The notes under the pieces were generated by a model. That model had not been told where the DNA came from. It did no database searches and was given only the letters and a program-made list of their open reading frames with translations. 6,214 nucleotides of DNA from Cryomorphaceae bacterium (GTDB lineage: Bacteria; Bacteroidota; Bacteroidia; Flavobacteriales; Schleiferiaceae): the NCBI GenBank assembly GCA_003444795.1, contig DLWR01000193.1:1-6214 (forward strand), written 5' to 3'. The position numbers and the translations under genes are program-made. Shown here piece by piece: positions 6,001-6,214 of the stretch. How positions within the stretch are numbered: the first letter of the stretch is position 1; each line of letters starts with the position of its first letter.

Positions 6001-6214
6001 GAAACAACTACAGTTGGGACTTTGGCGATGGTACGGGCGGAACGGGCAGCAGTAAAACACATACCTACACCTCACCGGGCACCTATTTGGTCACCCTGAT
6101 TGTCACCAATTCATGCGGCTCTTCGGATACCGTGACCATTCCTATCACGGTTTGCGGGGTGTTGAGCGCCAAGTATACGTCCATGGTGGCTGGCCTGACC
6201 GCGGCCTTTACGGC
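3096..6214 (+). CDS. Large secreted multidomain protein (FN3-MAM repeats plus PKD), 3' end outside window
   Basis: An open frame of 1039 complete codons with no stop before the right edge. The ATG at 3096 gives MHTKHPLPALFTVVLLWVTQ, a good signal peptide (positive n-region, hydrophobic core, cleavage probably near 20-24). Then come modules: FN3-1 at about 25-113, MAM-1 114-303, FN3-2 304-392, MAM-2 393-578, FN3-3 579-667, MAM-3 668-852, FN3-4 853-942, PKD about 945-1019 (W-D-F-G-D-G at 974-979), and a possible second PKD from 1020. Each FN3 opens with Cys and has a Y-V-R-D-[ST]-C strand (Cys 96, 375, 650, 924), suggesting a disulfide in each. The MAM modules show F-W-Y-H-M-[YF]-G, a G-Q-Q-Q motif and an A-I-D-D-I/V strand in the first two, with weaker versions in MAM-3 (F-W-T-H-L-Y-G, L-D-N-I). 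No catalytic domain is visible. Such architecture is typical of Bacteroidetes surface adhesins or large T9SS substrates; a C-terminal sorting domain would be expected beyond the window. Binding to glycans or proteins is inference. Confidence 0.88.
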   Translation, partial: MHTKHPLPALFTVVLLWVTQPLWGCTTPSTVSLATRTTTSITISYSASGTYHQIEYGTLGFSLGNGNRSAWVTSPTFAASNLEPSTGYDFYVRDSCSDGTVSSWTPYYATSTLCGVAALPWFENFDQDQMTPQPSWPATGPGSWPNCWPRTPTSGFGWVVNPTPFPNNFTGPASDHSGRVQYAVTDVIGFTGTNTDATLRTPQISLGTASSPELSFWYHMFGNGIGSLEVQVKSVGTGPWTTVKTITGQQQTSKTAAWINEIVSLTAFAGDTIMIRFKGVRNSTFTQFSEMAIDDIHVRQGSGCAAPANVQVAGVTSSTATLSWLAGGGTWSQICFGTGTVSPGGGTIITATGNPGTLTGLSPNTTYQAYVRDSCSLGSSSSWIGPVSFTTDCVPVTTPYLETFDGTSWAPGGWGQPGTIQGCWSRNTIADYFWAPGPPAFPAFNTGPSGDHTPAAGGKYMYTETSTFTNGTSTILTSPAIDLAPLDTPQLSFWYHMYGADIAGLTLEISTGTSWTNLWSVSGQQQTSSTAPWLEAIIDLGPYANDTIKLRWTGSKTTTLTQTADIALDDVGIYEKPSCPKPSGLAVTGKTASTVTLSWSSTGVSPWQVEYGSPGFTPGNGTVVTAATNPFTVTGLNGSTSYSFYVRDTCGVSGTSQWVGPIGATTLCTQVKAPWSEDFSGTDWVQSSGVWNDPGDIGLCWNRSDTTGYYWTPRSGATTWPNTGPNSGAGGSGKYLYTNVNALTPLITRVTTPWIDLTAIDTPAIYFWTHLYGSNIGSMAVEINDGGGWVNLTTVYPGDQTAKSSPWTENIVNLYTYRNDTVRFRFSASRSSGWWAMMGLDNISVDAAPPPTCVTPTTLSVASITPTGATVSFSTLSGYSQLAIGATGFTPGFSTLTNPNATSPTVLTALTSSTSYDVYVRDSCGPGLVSGWKGPLTFTTLPCPAVTANFNYTGLVLTRIFSAQGSTSGNNYSWDFGDGTGGTGSSKTHTYTSPGTYLVTLIVTNSCGSSDTVTIPITVCGVLSAKYTSMVAGLTAAFT
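3168..5921 (+). repeat. Tandem FN3-MAM coding repeats, period about 825-837 bp
   Basis: Within the large gene, units start at the conserved FN3 Cys codons 3168, 4005, 4830 and 5652, giving periods of 837, 825 and 822 bases (279, 275 and 274 residues); the fourth unit has only the FN3 half before a PKD. Units 1 and 2 still share nucleotide identity, for example the 17 bases cttttggtaccacatgt at 3740-3756 and 4571-4587. Unit 3 is more diverged at the same spot. The pattern indicates duplication of a two-domain cassette followed by divergence. Confidence 0.8.

Overview
The window looks like Bacteroidetes DNA, probably a marine or freshwater member of Flavobacteriales or a relative. This is inferred from three things: a rimP-nusA pair whose proteins read like Bacteroidetes versions, -7 promoter boxes of the TAnnTTTG type with no clear Shine-Dalgarno sequences, and a large secreted protein built from FN3, MAM and PKD modules, a style typical of type IX secretion substrates. 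No species can be named from the sequence alone.

Layout. Minus strand, positions 1-604: the start of nusA (cut by the window edge and carrying an apparent one-base frameshift) directly downstream of rimP. Positions 605-716 form a short regulatory gap. It holds a good intrinsic terminator for the upstream receptor gene and, overlapping in arrangement, a -7 box for rimP, so the terminator hairpin falls inside the predicted rimP-nusA leader. Minus strand, 717-2996: a two-gene unit made of a small exported His/Cys-rich protein followed 18 bases later by a compact TonB-dependent outer-membrane receptor; together they look like a metal (or metal-complex) uptake pair. Positions 2997-3095 are a divergent promoter region with a perfect 9-bp inverted repeat. 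Plus strand, 3096 to the right edge: one continuous reading frame of at least 1039 codons, with no stop, encoding a signal peptide, three tandem FN3-MAM units of about 275 residues each, a fourth FN3, a PKD domain and the beginning of what may be another PKD.

How the parts relate. rimP and nusA are housekeeping genes (30S maturation and transcription elongation/termination) and have no evident link to the rest. The small His-rich protein and the receptor are probably co-transcribed and act in the periplasm and outer membrane. The large modular protein is divergently transcribed from them and is probably a cell-surface or secreted adhesin-like protein or the binding part of a larger secreted enzyme; its C-terminus, where a sorting domain would lie, is outside the window. 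I see no CRISPR array, tRNA, rRNA, insertion sequence or phage gene.
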